From an uncultured Paracoccaceae bacterium (GTDB lineage Bacteria > Pseudomonadota > Alphaproteobacteria > Rhodobacterales > Rhodobacteraceae): DNA of 64,000 bases. The DNA lies in NCBI GenBank assembly GCA_947503925.1, contig CANNFQ010000001.1, positions 248,001 to 312,000 of the forward strand, written 5' to 3'. Position 1 is the first letter of the stretch. Every line of letters begins with the position of its first letter. The position numbers and the translations under genes were made by a program. Below the pieces are notes generated by a model, which was given only the letters and a program-made list of their open reading frames with translations, was not told where the DNA came from and made no database searches. This document shows, one piece after another, positions 32,018-41,067 of this stretch.

Positions 32018-33664
32018 ATGCCAACGATTCCGCGCAGTAGCCCTGTTGATTCCCTGTATATTGGCACCCAAAGAAGAGACAGTTTCATAACCGTCCATCT
32101 GGTCGGGTTCGGACAGAGGGCCCCTGATGATCCAGATCGTGTGGTGAGTGAAGGGTGGAGCAATTATGAAGAACAGCGTGTGCGGGCCGCGCTTGACAGT
32201 ATTGAAGCGGTGACAAATCTAACATTCGCACTGACATCTGATGTAAATGCAGACTTTCAACTGGTCCTCAGCGACGATCCGTTTTCTAGCCCGAATAATC
32301 TGGCATATTTCTATCCTCCTTCGTCCTTCTTCAATAGTGCGGGGGTCTTCAATCCTGACGGGTTTGGCTGGAACACCGACGGTGGGTTGGAAGAAGGTGG
32401 GCAAGGCTATGCCACGCTGGTTCACGAGCTCTTGCACGGCCTCGGGCTGGATCATCCCCATGACGGTGATCGCGTCATGGCTGGTGTGACGCGCCCTTTC
32501 TTCAGCTATGGCCGGAATGAGTTGAACCAGGGTATCTGGACCACGATGTCCTACAACAGTGGTTACAATCAGAGACCGGCAACATCCGAGAATTTCGGTT
32601 ATGAATACGGGCCGATGGCGCTTGATATCGCGGCGTTGCAAACGCTTTACGGTGCGAACACCAGCTACAACAGCGGTGATGATCTTTATACCCTGGATGG
32701 CACCAACGGCGCTGGAACCGGATGGGGCGCGATCTGGGATACCGGTGGCAACGACACCATCCAGTATAACGGCAGCCGTGATGCGGTGATTGACCTGCGT
32801 GCAGCGACGCTTGACTACAATCCCGGCGGTGGCGGTTTTGTATCCGCCGTAGCGGGCATCAAGGGTGGGTTTACCATCGCAAATGGCGTGATCATCGAAA
32901 ATGGCACTGGCGGATCGGGTGATGATGATCTGATTGGCAACGCGGCGGCCAATGTGCTGCGCGGCAATGGGGGGAATGATTTTCTGTTTGGTGGAGCCGG
33001 GGCGGATGATCTGCGCGGTGGCGCTGACCGTGACATGTTGCGGGGCGGCACCGGCGATGACGATCTGAGCGCGGGATCAGGCAATGATGAACTGTCTGGC
33101 GATAGCGGGGCAGATACGCTGACCGGCGACAGTGGCACCAATGTGCTGAACGGCGGCAGTGGCGCTGATACACTTATCGGGGGCACCGGCCGCGATACGT
33201 TGAATGGCGGTGGTGGTAATGACCTGTTGCAGGGCGGTGCGGCTGCGGACATTCTGAACGGCGGTCGGGGTGCCGACACGCTGGAAGGCGATGCCGGTGC
33301 GGATGTGCTGATGGGGGGCATGGGTGCCGATCAGTTGACTGGCGGGGCCGATGCCGACCGATTTGATTTCAATTTCCTGAGCGATAGCTGGGCAGGGGCG
33401 GGGAACCGCGACACAATCGCGGATTTTGCCGTTGGGGTCGATGTCATTGATATCAGCGATATCGATGCTGATTTGGCGACCGCAGGGGATCAGGCGTTTA
33501 CGGTGATCGCGACCGGTTTCACCAATACGGCCGGTGAATTGCGGCTGGCAGTGTCGGGTGCTGACACCATTGTGGAGATTGACCGCAATGGTGATGGTGT
33601 TGCCGATATGGAGGTTGAAGTGCTGGGTGTTACAACGCTCAGCGTGGACGATTTCCTATTGTAA
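32018..33664 (+). CDS. Serralysin-like M10 metalloprotease with RTX repeats
   Basis: A 548-residue secreted zinc protease. His136-Glu-x-x-His140 and His146 (HELLHGLGLDHP) bind zinc, and Met177 in TTMSYN is the Met-turn of metzincins. From about residue 300 to 450, some 14 glycine/aspartate-rich nonapeptides (GGxGxDxLx) bind calcium. The C-terminal M10_C region and end (TTLSVDDFLL) carry the usual hydrophobic type I secretion signal, so no N-terminal signal peptide is expected. ATG 32018 has AAGGA upstream; a GTG at 31997 is possible. No type I secretion genes are nearby, so export would depend on a distant system. Confidence 0.9.
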   Translation: MPTIPRSSPVDSLYIGTQRRDSFITVHLVGFGQRAPDDPDRVVSEGWSNYEEQRVRAALDSIEAVTNLTFALTSDVNADFQLVLSDDPFSSPNNLAYFYPPSSFFNSAGVFNPDGFGWNTDGGLEEGGQGYATLVHELLHGLGLDHPHDGDRVMAGVTRPFFSYGRNELNQGIWTTMSYNSGYNQRPATSENFGYEYGPMALDIAALQTLYGANTSYNSGDDLYTLDGTNGAGTGWGAIWDTGGNDTIQYNGSRDAVIDLRAATLDYNPGGGGFVSAVAGIKGGFTIANGVIIENGTGGSGDDDLIGNAAANVLRGNGGNDFLFGGAGADDLRGGADRDMLRGGTGDDDLSAGSGNDELSGDSGADTLTGDSGTNVLNGGSGADTLIGGTGRDTLNGGGGNDLLQGGAAADILNGGRGADTLEGDAGADVLMGGMGADQLTGGADADRFDFNFLSDSWAGAGNRDTIADFAVGVDVIDISDIDADLATAGDQAFTVIATGFTNTAGELRLAVSGADTIVEIDRNGDGVADMEVEVLGVTTLSVDDFLL

Positions 33665-33768
33665 TTCTCACCAAATCAGTGCGCGATGGAATGGGTCATC
33701 TGATGCCCGGCACCAGGTGCAGGTGGCTATTCGCGCTTTGGTTGTGTTTGCCCCCATCTCGCAAAAAG

Positions 33769-33783
33769 TTAACAATTTATTAA
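33769..33783. promoter_or_regulatory. Perfect CtrA-type box upstream of bphO-bphP
   Basis: TTAA-CAATTTA-TTAA exactly fits the alphaproteobacterial CtrA consensus TTAA-N7-TTAA. It lies 167 bp upstream of the heme oxygenase start in an otherwise gene-free, AT-rich 285-bp gap. The match is seen directly; CtrA binding is inference. The rest of the gap shows no other feature I can support. Confidence 0.5.
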
Positions 33784-33949
33784 TCACTTCTTCGGACCAT
33801 TGACTTGCCGCAGTCGGGAGGCGATTTTCGGTTGTGTATATTAGAATCACTCGCCCTTAAATTGGACCCGTAAAGATTGTGATCCGATTATTTGGTATGC
33901 CCCGCCATATTTATTAGCGGACAAAAAACAGAGCTAGAGAGAATACTTG

Positions 33950-34504
33950 ATGCGGTCACAGCTCAAGCAGTGGACAACAAAAACGCACGCGCTTTTGGAT
34001 CAACGGATGAGCATGCTTGTCTTGGCTGATCGGTCGGATTACGCCACATTTCTGCAAACCCACCATGCGGCCTATGCCATCTTGTCAATGGGCCTGCCTT
34101 CGCAACATTGGATTTCTGCGACGCTGCACTGTGCCCTGACAGATCTGTCAGCTGATTTGGGACGGTTGGGGGTTGATTCCATGCCGTTGGATGGCTTGAC
34201 ACCCAAAGATGACATTCACCCGCTTGCGATCGCCTATGTCGTTGCTGGATCACATTTCGGCAAGCATATCCTGCACCGCCGCTGGTCGCGATCAGACGAT
34301 GATCTGGTTCTGTCGGCGGGTGCATATCTGTCAAATACCGTTTTGAAAGACGCTTGGGCCCGTCTGATGTCGGAGTTTGAGACGATCCCCACGCCGGACC
34401 AGGCTGTGCAGCAGTTGGGACCGGATGCCGATTGGGTCTTTGTGCTTTTCATGGCGTGTCTGGCAAGGGCCCAAGAGCAAGGGCGTGCACATGCAGCAGC
34501 CTGA
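33950..34504 (+). CDS. bphO: Bacterial heme oxygenase (BphO)
   Basis: A 184-residue heme oxygenase that opens heme to biliverdin IXalpha, the phytochrome chromophore. His13 (KTHALLDQRM) is the expected proximal heme ligand, and VVAGSHFGKHILHRRW near 99-114 is the distal-helix glycine-rich region of the BphO group. The end (GPDADWVFVLFMACLARAQEQG) is typical. ATG 33950 has GAGAGA upstream. It overlaps bphP by 14 bases, so chromophore and apoprotein synthesis are coupled. Confidence 0.9.
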   Translation: MRSQLKQWTTKTHALLDQRMSMLVLADRSDYATFLQTHHAAYAILSMGLPSQHWISATLHCALTDLSADLGRLGVDSMPLDGLTPKDDIHPLAIAYVVAGSHFGKHILHRRWSRSDDDLVLSAGAYLSNTVLKDAWARLMSEFETIPTPDQAVQQLGPDADWVFVLFMACLARAQEQGRAHAAA

Positions 34505-37064
34505 ACGCCGTCCGGTCAACGATGCCGTGACACTGAACAATTGTGATCGCGAGCCGATCCATATCATCGGGCGCGTGCAGAGTTTTGGGGCGCTGTTATC
34601 TGTCACGTCGGACTGGATAGTTAACCATGTCTCTGAAAACATAAGTGATCTTCTGGGGGAGGAGGCCGCGTCCCTGATCGGACGACCTGCGGCCGAGATC
34701 ATTGATGCGGTTGTTATCAAACGGATCCTGCACCGCATCAGGATTATTGAGGCGCAGGATACGGTCGATCGTTTGTTCGGTGTGCAACTGTCCGATGACG
34801 GCCCGGTTTGCGATCTGGCCTTTCACCGTTCCGGCACGAATACCATCATTGAACTTGAACGCAGTGAACCGGATATCAATGATGACCTGACAGCTTACAT
34901 CCGCCCAATGATTGATCGTTTGGATGGCTGCAATACCGTGTCGGAGCTTTGCGGTATGGCGGTGCGGCAGATCAAAGCGCTGACGCGGATGCACAGGGTC
35001 AAAATCTATCAGTTCAATCCTGATGGCAGCGGAACCGTCATCGCAGAGGCGCGCGATCCTGAGATCGACAGCTTTCTAGGCCTGAGCTATCCCGCGACGG
35101 ATATTCCCAAACAGGCGCGTGCCCTTCTGCTGCGCAACCAATTGCGCATCATGTATGACACCACCGATGAAGGAAGCGCGATTATTCCCGCACAAAGCGT
35201 GGATGGTGAACCGCTTGACCTGACGATGAGTATGACGCGTGCTCATTCACCGATCCATATGGAATATCTTCGTAACATGGGCGTGGGGGCGACGTTGACC
35301 GTGTCGATCGTCCGCAACGGCCAGCTATGGGGCATGTTCGCCTGTCACCATAACAATGCGAAAACGCCGCCTTACACGCTGCGCACCGCGCTTGAGTTGT
35401 TTGGGCTGCTGTTTTCCTACCGTCTGGATCAGGTGATTTCGACGCAGGAAAAGCTGGGTTTTTTGCGTAGCCAGACCCTGCATGACCAGATCATGGTACA
35501 GCTTGCCGAAGACGCGTCCGTCGCCAATCACTTTCCGACAATCGTGACGATGATCGCCGATGTAATCCCGTATGATGGGGCGGTTGGCTGGATCAATGGT
35601 ACCTATGAGGCGGTTGGCAGCGTGCCTGATGAAGATGCGTTTCGTCAGCTGATACCGTTTTTGAACACGACGCCTGCGGGGCAGGTGTTTGCCACGGACC
35701 ACCTCGTCGGGCATGTCCCGCAAGCCGCCGCATTTGCCGATCTGGCGGCGGGTTTGCTGGTGCTTCCCGTCTCGCGCCGACCACGTGATTTTATCGTGTT
35801 GTTCCGCCGGGAAATCGCCAAATCCGTGCGCTGGGCCGGTAAGCCAGAAAAGGAAATGACCTATGGTGAATATGGGCCCCGACTGACCCCGCGCAAAAGC
35901 TTTGACGCCTGGCAGGAAACCGTGCGGCATTATTGCGCCGCTTGGACACCGGCCCAGACCAGTGCGGCCGAAACACTGCGCGTCACGCTGATGGAAGTCG
36001 TGTTGCGTATGGCGGATGCCAATTTGCGTGATCAGGCCCGCGCCAGCGAACAGCAGGAATTGCTGATTGCCGAGTTGAACCACCGCGTGCGCAACATTCT
36101 GAACCTGATCAAGGCCGTGGTGAACCAAAGCGCGGATGGTCAGGATGATGTCAGTTCATTCACCAAGACCCTGGGCGGCCGTATCCATGCGCTTGCATTG
36201 GCCCATGATCAGATCACCCATAAGAATTGGCAGCCTGCCTCAATCCGGGAACTGATTGAAACGGAAGCGGCGGCATATCTTGATGACAAAACGTCCCGTT
36301 TGGACATTTCAAGCCTCGATGCCCTCTTGTCCCCGGGCGCGCACACGACCATGGCGCTGGTCTTGCATGAGATGTTCACCAATTCGGTCAAATATGGCGC
36401 TCTGAAATCCGACAATGGTCGTGTCACAATCGCCATTGCGCGACTTGATGACGGTGCGATGGAATTGACATGGGTTGAAAGTGGTGGTCCCGCAGTGACT
36501 GCCCCAAATCGCCGTGGCTTTGGTATGACGATTATTGAAAGGTCGATCCCCTATGAGCTAAAAGGGGGCGCAGAGATTGAGTTTTTGTTGTCCGGTGTGA
36601 AGGCGCGTTTTGTTTTGCCCGGGCATGTCGTGCACAGCTTTGTTGACACTGACGCCGCCGATGTCGTTGCACCAGCACCTGAACCAAAGTCGAAACCCGG
36701 GCAGACCCAAGACCTGCCAAACCGTGTTTTGATCGTCGAGGATAACATCATCATCGCGATGGATGTCGAAATGCTGCTGGAGCGTTTGGGCATCATGACC
36801 GTAAAGATCGCATCAAGCGTCGATCAGGCGATGGCTGAACTTGGGCAACAAGACTTCGATTTTGCATTGCTTGATATCAATCTGGGCACTGAAAACGCAT
36901 TTCCGGTTGCCGACCAACTGTTGGAAAAGGGCATCGGTTTTGTCTTTGTCAGCGGCTATGGTGAGATCAAGCAGATCCCCCAAACCGTTGCCCATATTCC
37001 GGTGCTGACAAAACCTTATGAAGAGGCGGATCTGAAAAAAGCAATGCTATCAGCCGAGGGGTAG
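34491..37064 (+). CDS. bphP: Bacteriophytochrome hybrid kinase (PAS-GAF-PHY-HWE kinase-REC)
   Basis: An 857-residue red/far-red photoreceptor. Cys18 in NNCDREPIHIIG is the biliverdin-binding cysteine before the PAS domain. The GAF domain has YPATDIP near 200-206, matching the PASDIP motif. The PHY domain follows (TRAHSPIHMEYLRNMGVGATL, then QLWGMFACHH in the GAF/PHY boundary). The kinase is of the HWE/HisKA_2 type, with His531 in LNHRVRNIL and an N-box HEMFTNSVKYGAL. A receiver domain at about 735-857 has Asp795 (ALLDINLG) and KPYE. The signal may stay internal or pass to another protein; no separate response regulator is adjacent. ATG 34491 overlaps bphO. Confidence 0.95.
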   Translation: MQQPERRPVNDAVTLNNCDREPIHIIGRVQSFGALLSVTSDWIVNHVSENISDLLGEEAASLIGRPAAEIIDAVVIKRILHRIRIIEAQDTVDRLFGVQLSDDGPVCDLAFHRSGTNTIIELERSEPDINDDLTAYIRPMIDRLDGCNTVSELCGMAVRQIKALTRMHRVKIYQFNPDGSGTVIAEARDPEIDSFLGLSYPATDIPKQARALLLRNQLRIMYDTTDEGSAIIPAQSVDGEPLDLTMSMTRAHSPIHMEYLRNMGVGATLTVSIVRNGQLWGMFACHHNNAKTPPYTLRTALELFGLLFSYRLDQVISTQEKLGFLRSQTLHDQIMVQLAEDASVANHFPTIVTMIADVIPYDGAVGWINGTYEAVGSVPDEDAFRQLIPFLNTTPAGQVFATDHLVGHVPQAAAFADLAAGLLVLPVSRRPRDFIVLFRREIAKSVRWAGKPEKEMTYGEYGPRLTPRKSFDAWQETVRHYCAAWTPAQTSAAETLRVTLMEVVLRMADANLRDQARASEQQELLIAELNHRVRNILNLIKAVVNQSADGQDDVSSFTKTLGGRIHALALAHDQITHKNWQPASIRELIETEAAAYLDDKTSRLDISSLDALLSPGAHTTMALVLHEMFTNSVKYGALKSDNGRVTIAIARLDDGAMELTWVESGGPAVTAPNRRGFGMTIIERSIPYELKGGAEIEFLLSGVKARFVLPGHVVHSFVDTDAADVVAPAPEPKSKPGQTQDLPNRVLIVEDNIIIAMDVEMLLERLGIMTVKIASSVDQAMAELGQQDFDFALLDINLGTENAFPVADQLLEKGIGFVFVSGYGEIKQIPQTVAHIPVLTKPYEEADLKKAMLSAEG

Positions 37065-37083
37065 GTCCCGGCGTGAACCGACA

Positions 37084-37641
37084 TTACCGCCCGAGTGTTT
37101 TGGAAATCTGTTCGCTGAGTTCAAGAACCGCATTTGCCTGTGCTGTGGCGATGCTGGACAGGCTTTGATCCGCCATGGGGGTACTGATGCTGAAATCATT
37201 GGCGCTGTTGCGGAACGGGGTACCGTCCCCGCCGACAAAGAATTGTCCCGTCAGTTGGAAGGTCCCATCGGCACGCGCCAAGATACGTTCGATCTGTATA
37301 TCAACCGCCACATCAGGCAGTTCCACAAAGGGCCACGGATCCGGGCCGACATCAGTGTTCAGTATATCCGTCATGTTGCGAATGATGGCGATGGTGATCG
37401 ACCGCGCCGGATCGTCCGCCCACAGAATATCATCATTGCTTGCAATCAACCCGTTTGGTCCTTCGAATGCGATCTCCTCAGCCGCGGCATAGGTGGGCAA
37501 GGTGACCTCGCGCACCATGACGCTGCTGACCAGCGGACGCAGTTCCAACGCTGATTGTACCGAGGTCATCGCCAATCGTTCCAGGGGCGCAGAACAGGCC
37601 GCCAATCCGGCAAAACCGCAGAGGATCAGATGTTTCAACAT
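37084..37641 (-). CDS. pqiC: PqiC-type ABC-transport auxiliary lipoprotein
   Basis: A 185-residue outer-membrane lipoprotein with the lipobox GLAAC. The body matches the YmbA/PqiC fold: LPTYAAAEEIAFEGPNGLIASNDDILWADDPARSITIAIIRNMTDIL, and a C-terminal helix ending LELSEQISKTLG. It would form the outer-membrane end of a lipid-transport tunnel with PqiB. It begins four bases after the pqiB stop. Confidence 0.87.
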   Translation of the reverse strand: MLKHLILCGFAGLAACSAPLERLAMTSVQSALELRPLVSSVMVREVTLPTYAAAEEIAFEGPNGLIASNDDILWADDPARSITIAIIRNMTDILNTDVGPDPWPFVELPDVAVDIQIERILARADGTFQLTGQFFVGGDGTPFRNSANDFSISTPMADQSLSSIATAQANAVLELSEQISKTLGR

Positions 37642-37645
37642 GGGG

Positions 37646-39739
37646 TTACCGTCCTGTCAGCAATGAATTGGGGTTGCGTTGGATTGTCCGCGCGAGGGCC
37701 GAGACCGCATCTGCCGCCGATTGGATTTCGCGCAAAGTCTGCAGCGTTTCAGTGCCGAACCGGGACCGTTCGCTATAGCTGTTCACGACAGCCTCTGTCT
37801 GAGCAACCAGCCTGCTGGCCCGCGCCGACAGTTCCGGCAAGGAACCAACGGAGGTTTCAATCGCCTGTGCTGCCTGATTGGCCGCTTCCAATGCGGCATT
37901 CACGTTTTCGATGGCCCCACCTTCGCGGACTTCGGCCAGAAAGCCGCGCATTTCGTCGAGCGCGTTGTTCAGCGTGCCCGGCAGGGCGGCCGCATCTTCG
38001 CTGCTGACCAGCGCGTCGATCCCGGTCAGTGTTTCGTTCACGGTTGCAATCAGATCTTCCACCGCCAGCGCATTTGCCTTGGCGGTCAACGCCTCAACCT
38101 GCGCGATCAGGGCGGGCAAGTTTTCGGTGGCGGCATCCAGATTGGCCACAGCGGTATTGGCGGTTTCCAGAACCATATTCAGGTCGCCCACCAAATCCGC
38201 CTCTTCCACGCTGGTGACGATCGCGTCAAGATCGCGGATCACTGTGCGCAGATCGCCGGGAATGGCTTGCGTGTCTTCGGATGCAACCAGCGACCGGGTT
38301 TCATCCAAAAGCTCGACAAGGGCGGCGGGGGCTGCGCGGGTATATTCGTCATTGGCCAGTCGTTCGATACTGTCCATCATGTCGATGGCACCGTCCATCA
38401 GATCCTCGACGGGGAGCGCATTGATCCGCGCCAGCACACCCTCGGCGGTGGCCGCAACGTCCGAGATTTCAGAACCCGTTGTCGGGATGACCGGGTATTG
38501 GCCGGAAGTCAGGGTGACAATGGCGGGCAGGGCGTCGTCGATTTGGACCAGTTCAACCAGCAGCGAACCGGACAGGATATTGCCGGTTACCATTCGCGCC
38601 CGCAGACCCCGTGCCACGAAATCAGAGATCAGCGCAAGTGCTGCATCGGGGGTGGCATCCACGCTCATCCCCAGCCGCGAGGGTTCAATGGAAAGGACCG
38701 CCTGCAACCGCACTTCGGCGCTTTCACCTTCGCCGACGACAATCGCGCTCAGGTCGCTGACTTCACCGATCCGGATGCCCTGAAATCGGACCTCGGCCCC
38801 TTCGGACAGGCCGCTGACCGATTGTTCGAACAGCACAGCCATTTCCAGCACGGCGGCATTGGGATCGATGAACAGGCTATCCCGGGCGGCTTGTTCCGCA
38901 TCAAAAATGTCGAACATCTGCCCGTCGCGCACCGGTGTCCCACCAGAAACGATTGTGTCGAATGCCACCCCACCTTCGATCAGAGAAGCCAGCGAGTTCA
39001 CATCTAGCGAGACGCCGCCGGTTCCGAACGATACGCTAAATCCAGAGGTATCCCAGAACCGCGTGCTTGAGGTGACGCGCCTGTCATAGGGGCTTTCGAT
39101 AAAAGCAGTGACCAGCACCTGACCGCCATCGGGCGATAGTTCGGGCGCTTCGAGGTAACCGACCTCAATACCCTTGTGCAGCACGGGCGCGCCTTCCGAC
39201 AGGGCGTTGCCGTCATTCGCACGCAAAACGATTTGCGTACCGCGCTGACCTGCGCGGGTCAGGGCGGGCTGTTCCAGCCCAACAAATTCAAACTGGGCCA
39301 CATCGGCCTGCGTGTCCCAGTTGCCTTCGATATAGACGCCGGAAAGGACGGTATCGAGCCCCGTAATCCCACGTACCGATACGTCCGGGCGCACGACCCA
39401 GAATTGCGCATCATCATCAAGATAGGGGGCAACGGTCTTGTCAATGCGAGCATGAACAAGCACATCCGTCAGGCCCAAGGCAAATTCGACATCCTCGACC
39501 TCGCCGACAGTCACGTCGCGATATTTGATCGCGGTTTCGCCTGCGGTGATGCCTGCTGCATTTTCGAAACTGATAGTGACCAGCGTCCCCTGATCCTGAT
39601 AACTTTGCCAGGCCGCATAAAGCGATGCACCAAGGGCGATCACGGGCACAAACCAGACAAGCGACAGCCGTTTCCAGAGCGGTCGTTTGACCGGGCGCAC
39701 ATCGAGCCTTGCGGGGCCTGTTGGTTCTGTGTTGCTCAT
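37646..39739 (-). CDS. pqiB: PqiB-type intermembrane lipid transport protein with MCE domains
   Basis: A 697-residue membrane-anchored protein. One transmembrane helix near residues 26-46 is followed by three MCE domains, seen from repeated ITAGETAIKYRDVTVGEVEDV, GAPVLHKGIEVGYLEAPELS and GAEVRFQGIRIGEVSDL openings. The last 250 residues are a long helical region with recurring NALAVEDL and LVASEDTQAIPGDL motifs, longer than in the E. coli protein (546 residues). MCE rings with their helical tube carry lipids across the periplasm. It overlaps pqiA2 by four bases. Confidence 0.93.
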   Translation of the reverse strand: MSNTEPTGPARLDVRPVKRPLWKRLSLVWFVPVIALGASLYAAWQSYQDQGTLVTISFENAAGITAGETAIKYRDVTVGEVEDVEFALGLTDVLVHARIDKTVAPYLDDDAQFWVVRPDVSVRGITGLDTVLSGVYIEGNWDTQADVAQFEFVGLEQPALTRAGQRGTQIVLRANDGNALSEGAPVLHKGIEVGYLEAPELSPDGGQVLVTAFIESPYDRRVTSSTRFWDTSGFSVSFGTGGVSLDVNSLASLIEGGVAFDTIVSGGTPVRDGQMFDIFDAEQAARDSLFIDPNAAVLEMAVLFEQSVSGLSEGAEVRFQGIRIGEVSDLSAIVVGEGESAEVRLQAVLSIEPSRLGMSVDATPDAALALISDFVARGLRARMVTGNILSGSLLVELVQIDDALPAIVTLTSGQYPVIPTTGSEISDVAATAEGVLARINALPVEDLMDGAIDMMDSIERLANDEYTRAAPAALVELLDETRSLVASEDTQAIPGDLRTVIRDLDAIVTSVEEADLVGDLNMVLETANTAVANLDAATENLPALIAQVEALTAKANALAVEDLIATVNETLTGIDALVSSEDAAALPGTLNNALDEMRGFLAEVREGGAIENVNAALEAANQAAQAIETSVGSLPELSARASRLVAQTEAVVNSYSERSRFGTETLQTLREIQSAADAVSALARTIQRNPNSLLTGR

Positions 39740-40368
39740 CCTGCGGTCCTGTCAGCGTCCCAGATCAAACGTGCGTCAAAGCTTTGTGCCGACAGCATCG
39801 TGAATATCACCGAAAGGGCAAAGCTGACGGCAGCAATGCCGGGATTGATCGTGGCAATAGTGTTGAGTTGCACCAGTGCCGACAGGATTGCAACGACAAA
39901 CACATCGATCATCGACCAGCGCCCAATGAATTCAACGATTTCATACGCCTTGTGTCGTCCGTGCTGATGTGTCCCTGATCGCTGCTGCACAGTCACCGCC
40001 AGATAGATGATCGCCACGAATTTGCCGATGGGGATCATCACCGATGCTACAAAGACGATGATGGCAATCCCGATGGACCCGTGATGGATCAATTCCCAGA
40101 CACCGCCGATGATGGTGCTTTCGCTGCGTTCGACCAGCGTCGACGTCAGCAGCATCGGATATAGGTTGGCCGGGATATAGGCGATCATGCCCGCAATCAG
40201 CCACGCCCAGACCTTTTGCAGGCTCTCGGCGTCCCGGCTTTGCAACGCGCCTTCGCAACGCTTGCAGTAATGGGCGTCCCGTTTGTGGACCTGACCGCAG
40301 CGCTGGCAGGCGACAAGCCCGGCCTCGCGCGCCGTGATCAGCCCGCTGACTGGTCCAGTGCTTCCCAA
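39736..40368 (-). CDS. pqiA: PqiA-like membrane protein, second half
   Basis: A 210-residue protein corresponding to one half of a classical two-domain PqiA. An N-terminal zinc-ribbon-like segment (VACQRCGQVH, then HYCKRCEGAL) has four cysteines, followed by about four transmembrane helices with IPANLYPMLL, a PqiA hallmark. Start is TTG at 40368 with AGG about eight bases upstream; it begins 31 bases before the upstream gene's stop. It would be the inner-membrane component of the PqiABC system. Confidence 0.85.
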   Translation of the reverse strand: MGSTGPVSGLITAREAGLVACQRCGQVHKRDAHYCKRCEGALQSRDAESLQKVWAWLIAGMIAYIPANLYPMLLTSTLVERSESTIIGGVWELIHHGSIGIAIIVFVASVMIPIGKFVAIIYLAVTVQQRSGTHQHGRHKAYEIVEFIGRWSMIDVFVVAILSALVQLNTIATINPGIAAVSFALSVIFTMLSAQSFDARLIWDADRTAG

Positions 40369-40967
40369 ATCGAATACCTGCAAATCAATTGATCCTTGAG
40401 CACTGTGATAATCACAACGCCCGCGAAAGCCCAGAAAGCGGGCCCAATGGTCACAGCCGCAAGACCGGCCACCTTGATCAGCGCGACGGTCACGCCCACA
40501 ATGAAAATTTCCGCCATACTCCATGGTCGCAACCGTTCGGCCAACCCAAACGCTTTGCGAGCACCGGGCCGCGCCGGTGCCTCGCGCACCAGCGGTCCCA
40601 GCGCATAGATCAGTGCCGCCAGCCGGATCAGCGGGATCACCATGATAAAAAACGCGACCGCCACAGCCAGCGGGATCGCCAGCCCGTCATTAAACGCCAG
40701 CACCGCGTCAATCACTGATGTGGCGTTATGCAGCCCGCCTGCATCCAGTGTCAGAAACGGAAAACTGACCGCAGCGATCATCATGATGAATGCCGTCAGG
40801 GCAAGGCTGAGGATGCGTGCCATCGCCGTGGGCTGCGATGTCATCAGTACGATCCCGCAACGCTGGCAATGCGCGCGCGCATTGTCGGGCAGGGTGCCTG
40901 CATGGTGCAGCGTGTCGCATTGCGGACAGGCGACCAGATCATCCAGCGATGGTAATGTGTGTTGCAA
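40338..40967 (-). CDS. pqiA: PqiA-like membrane protein, first half
   Basis: A 209-residue PqiA homologue with its own four-cysteine segment (VACPQCDTLH, then AHCQRCGIVL) and about four membrane helices (AVSFPFLTLDAGG is the PqiA-type motif). The TTG at 40967 is chosen since the two tandem PqiA genes then have equal length and AAAGGG lies about 12 bases upstream; an in-frame ATG at 41069 would overlap the divergent FAH gene and has no ribosome site. The pair looks like a split of the E. coli fused protein, or the ancestral state before fusion. Confidence 0.8.
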   Translation of the reverse strand: MQHTLPSLDDLVACPQCDTLHHAGTLPDNARAHCQRCGIVLMTSQPTAMARILSLALTAFIMMIAAVSFPFLTLDAGGLHNATSVIDAVLAFNDGLAIPLAVAVAFFIMVIPLIRLAALIYALGPLVREAPARPGARKAFGLAERLRPWSMAEIFIVGVTVALIKVAGLAAVTIGPAFWAFAGVVIITVLKDQLICRYSIWEALDQSAG

Positions 40968-41067
40968 TGGCAGGGTTTGCCCTTTTGATGATGCGCGGTA
41001 TATCCGCCTGAGGCCATAGATAGGCCATGGGCCGCCGCCCTTCAACGCAATCCATAAGGCATGCTGC

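Noticed and set aside
37679..39007. 442-codon open frame on the plus strand opposite pqiB
   Set aside because: It lies wholly antisense to a clear three-MCE-domain gene, has no ribosome site or domain, and is a by-product of GC-rich codon bias.
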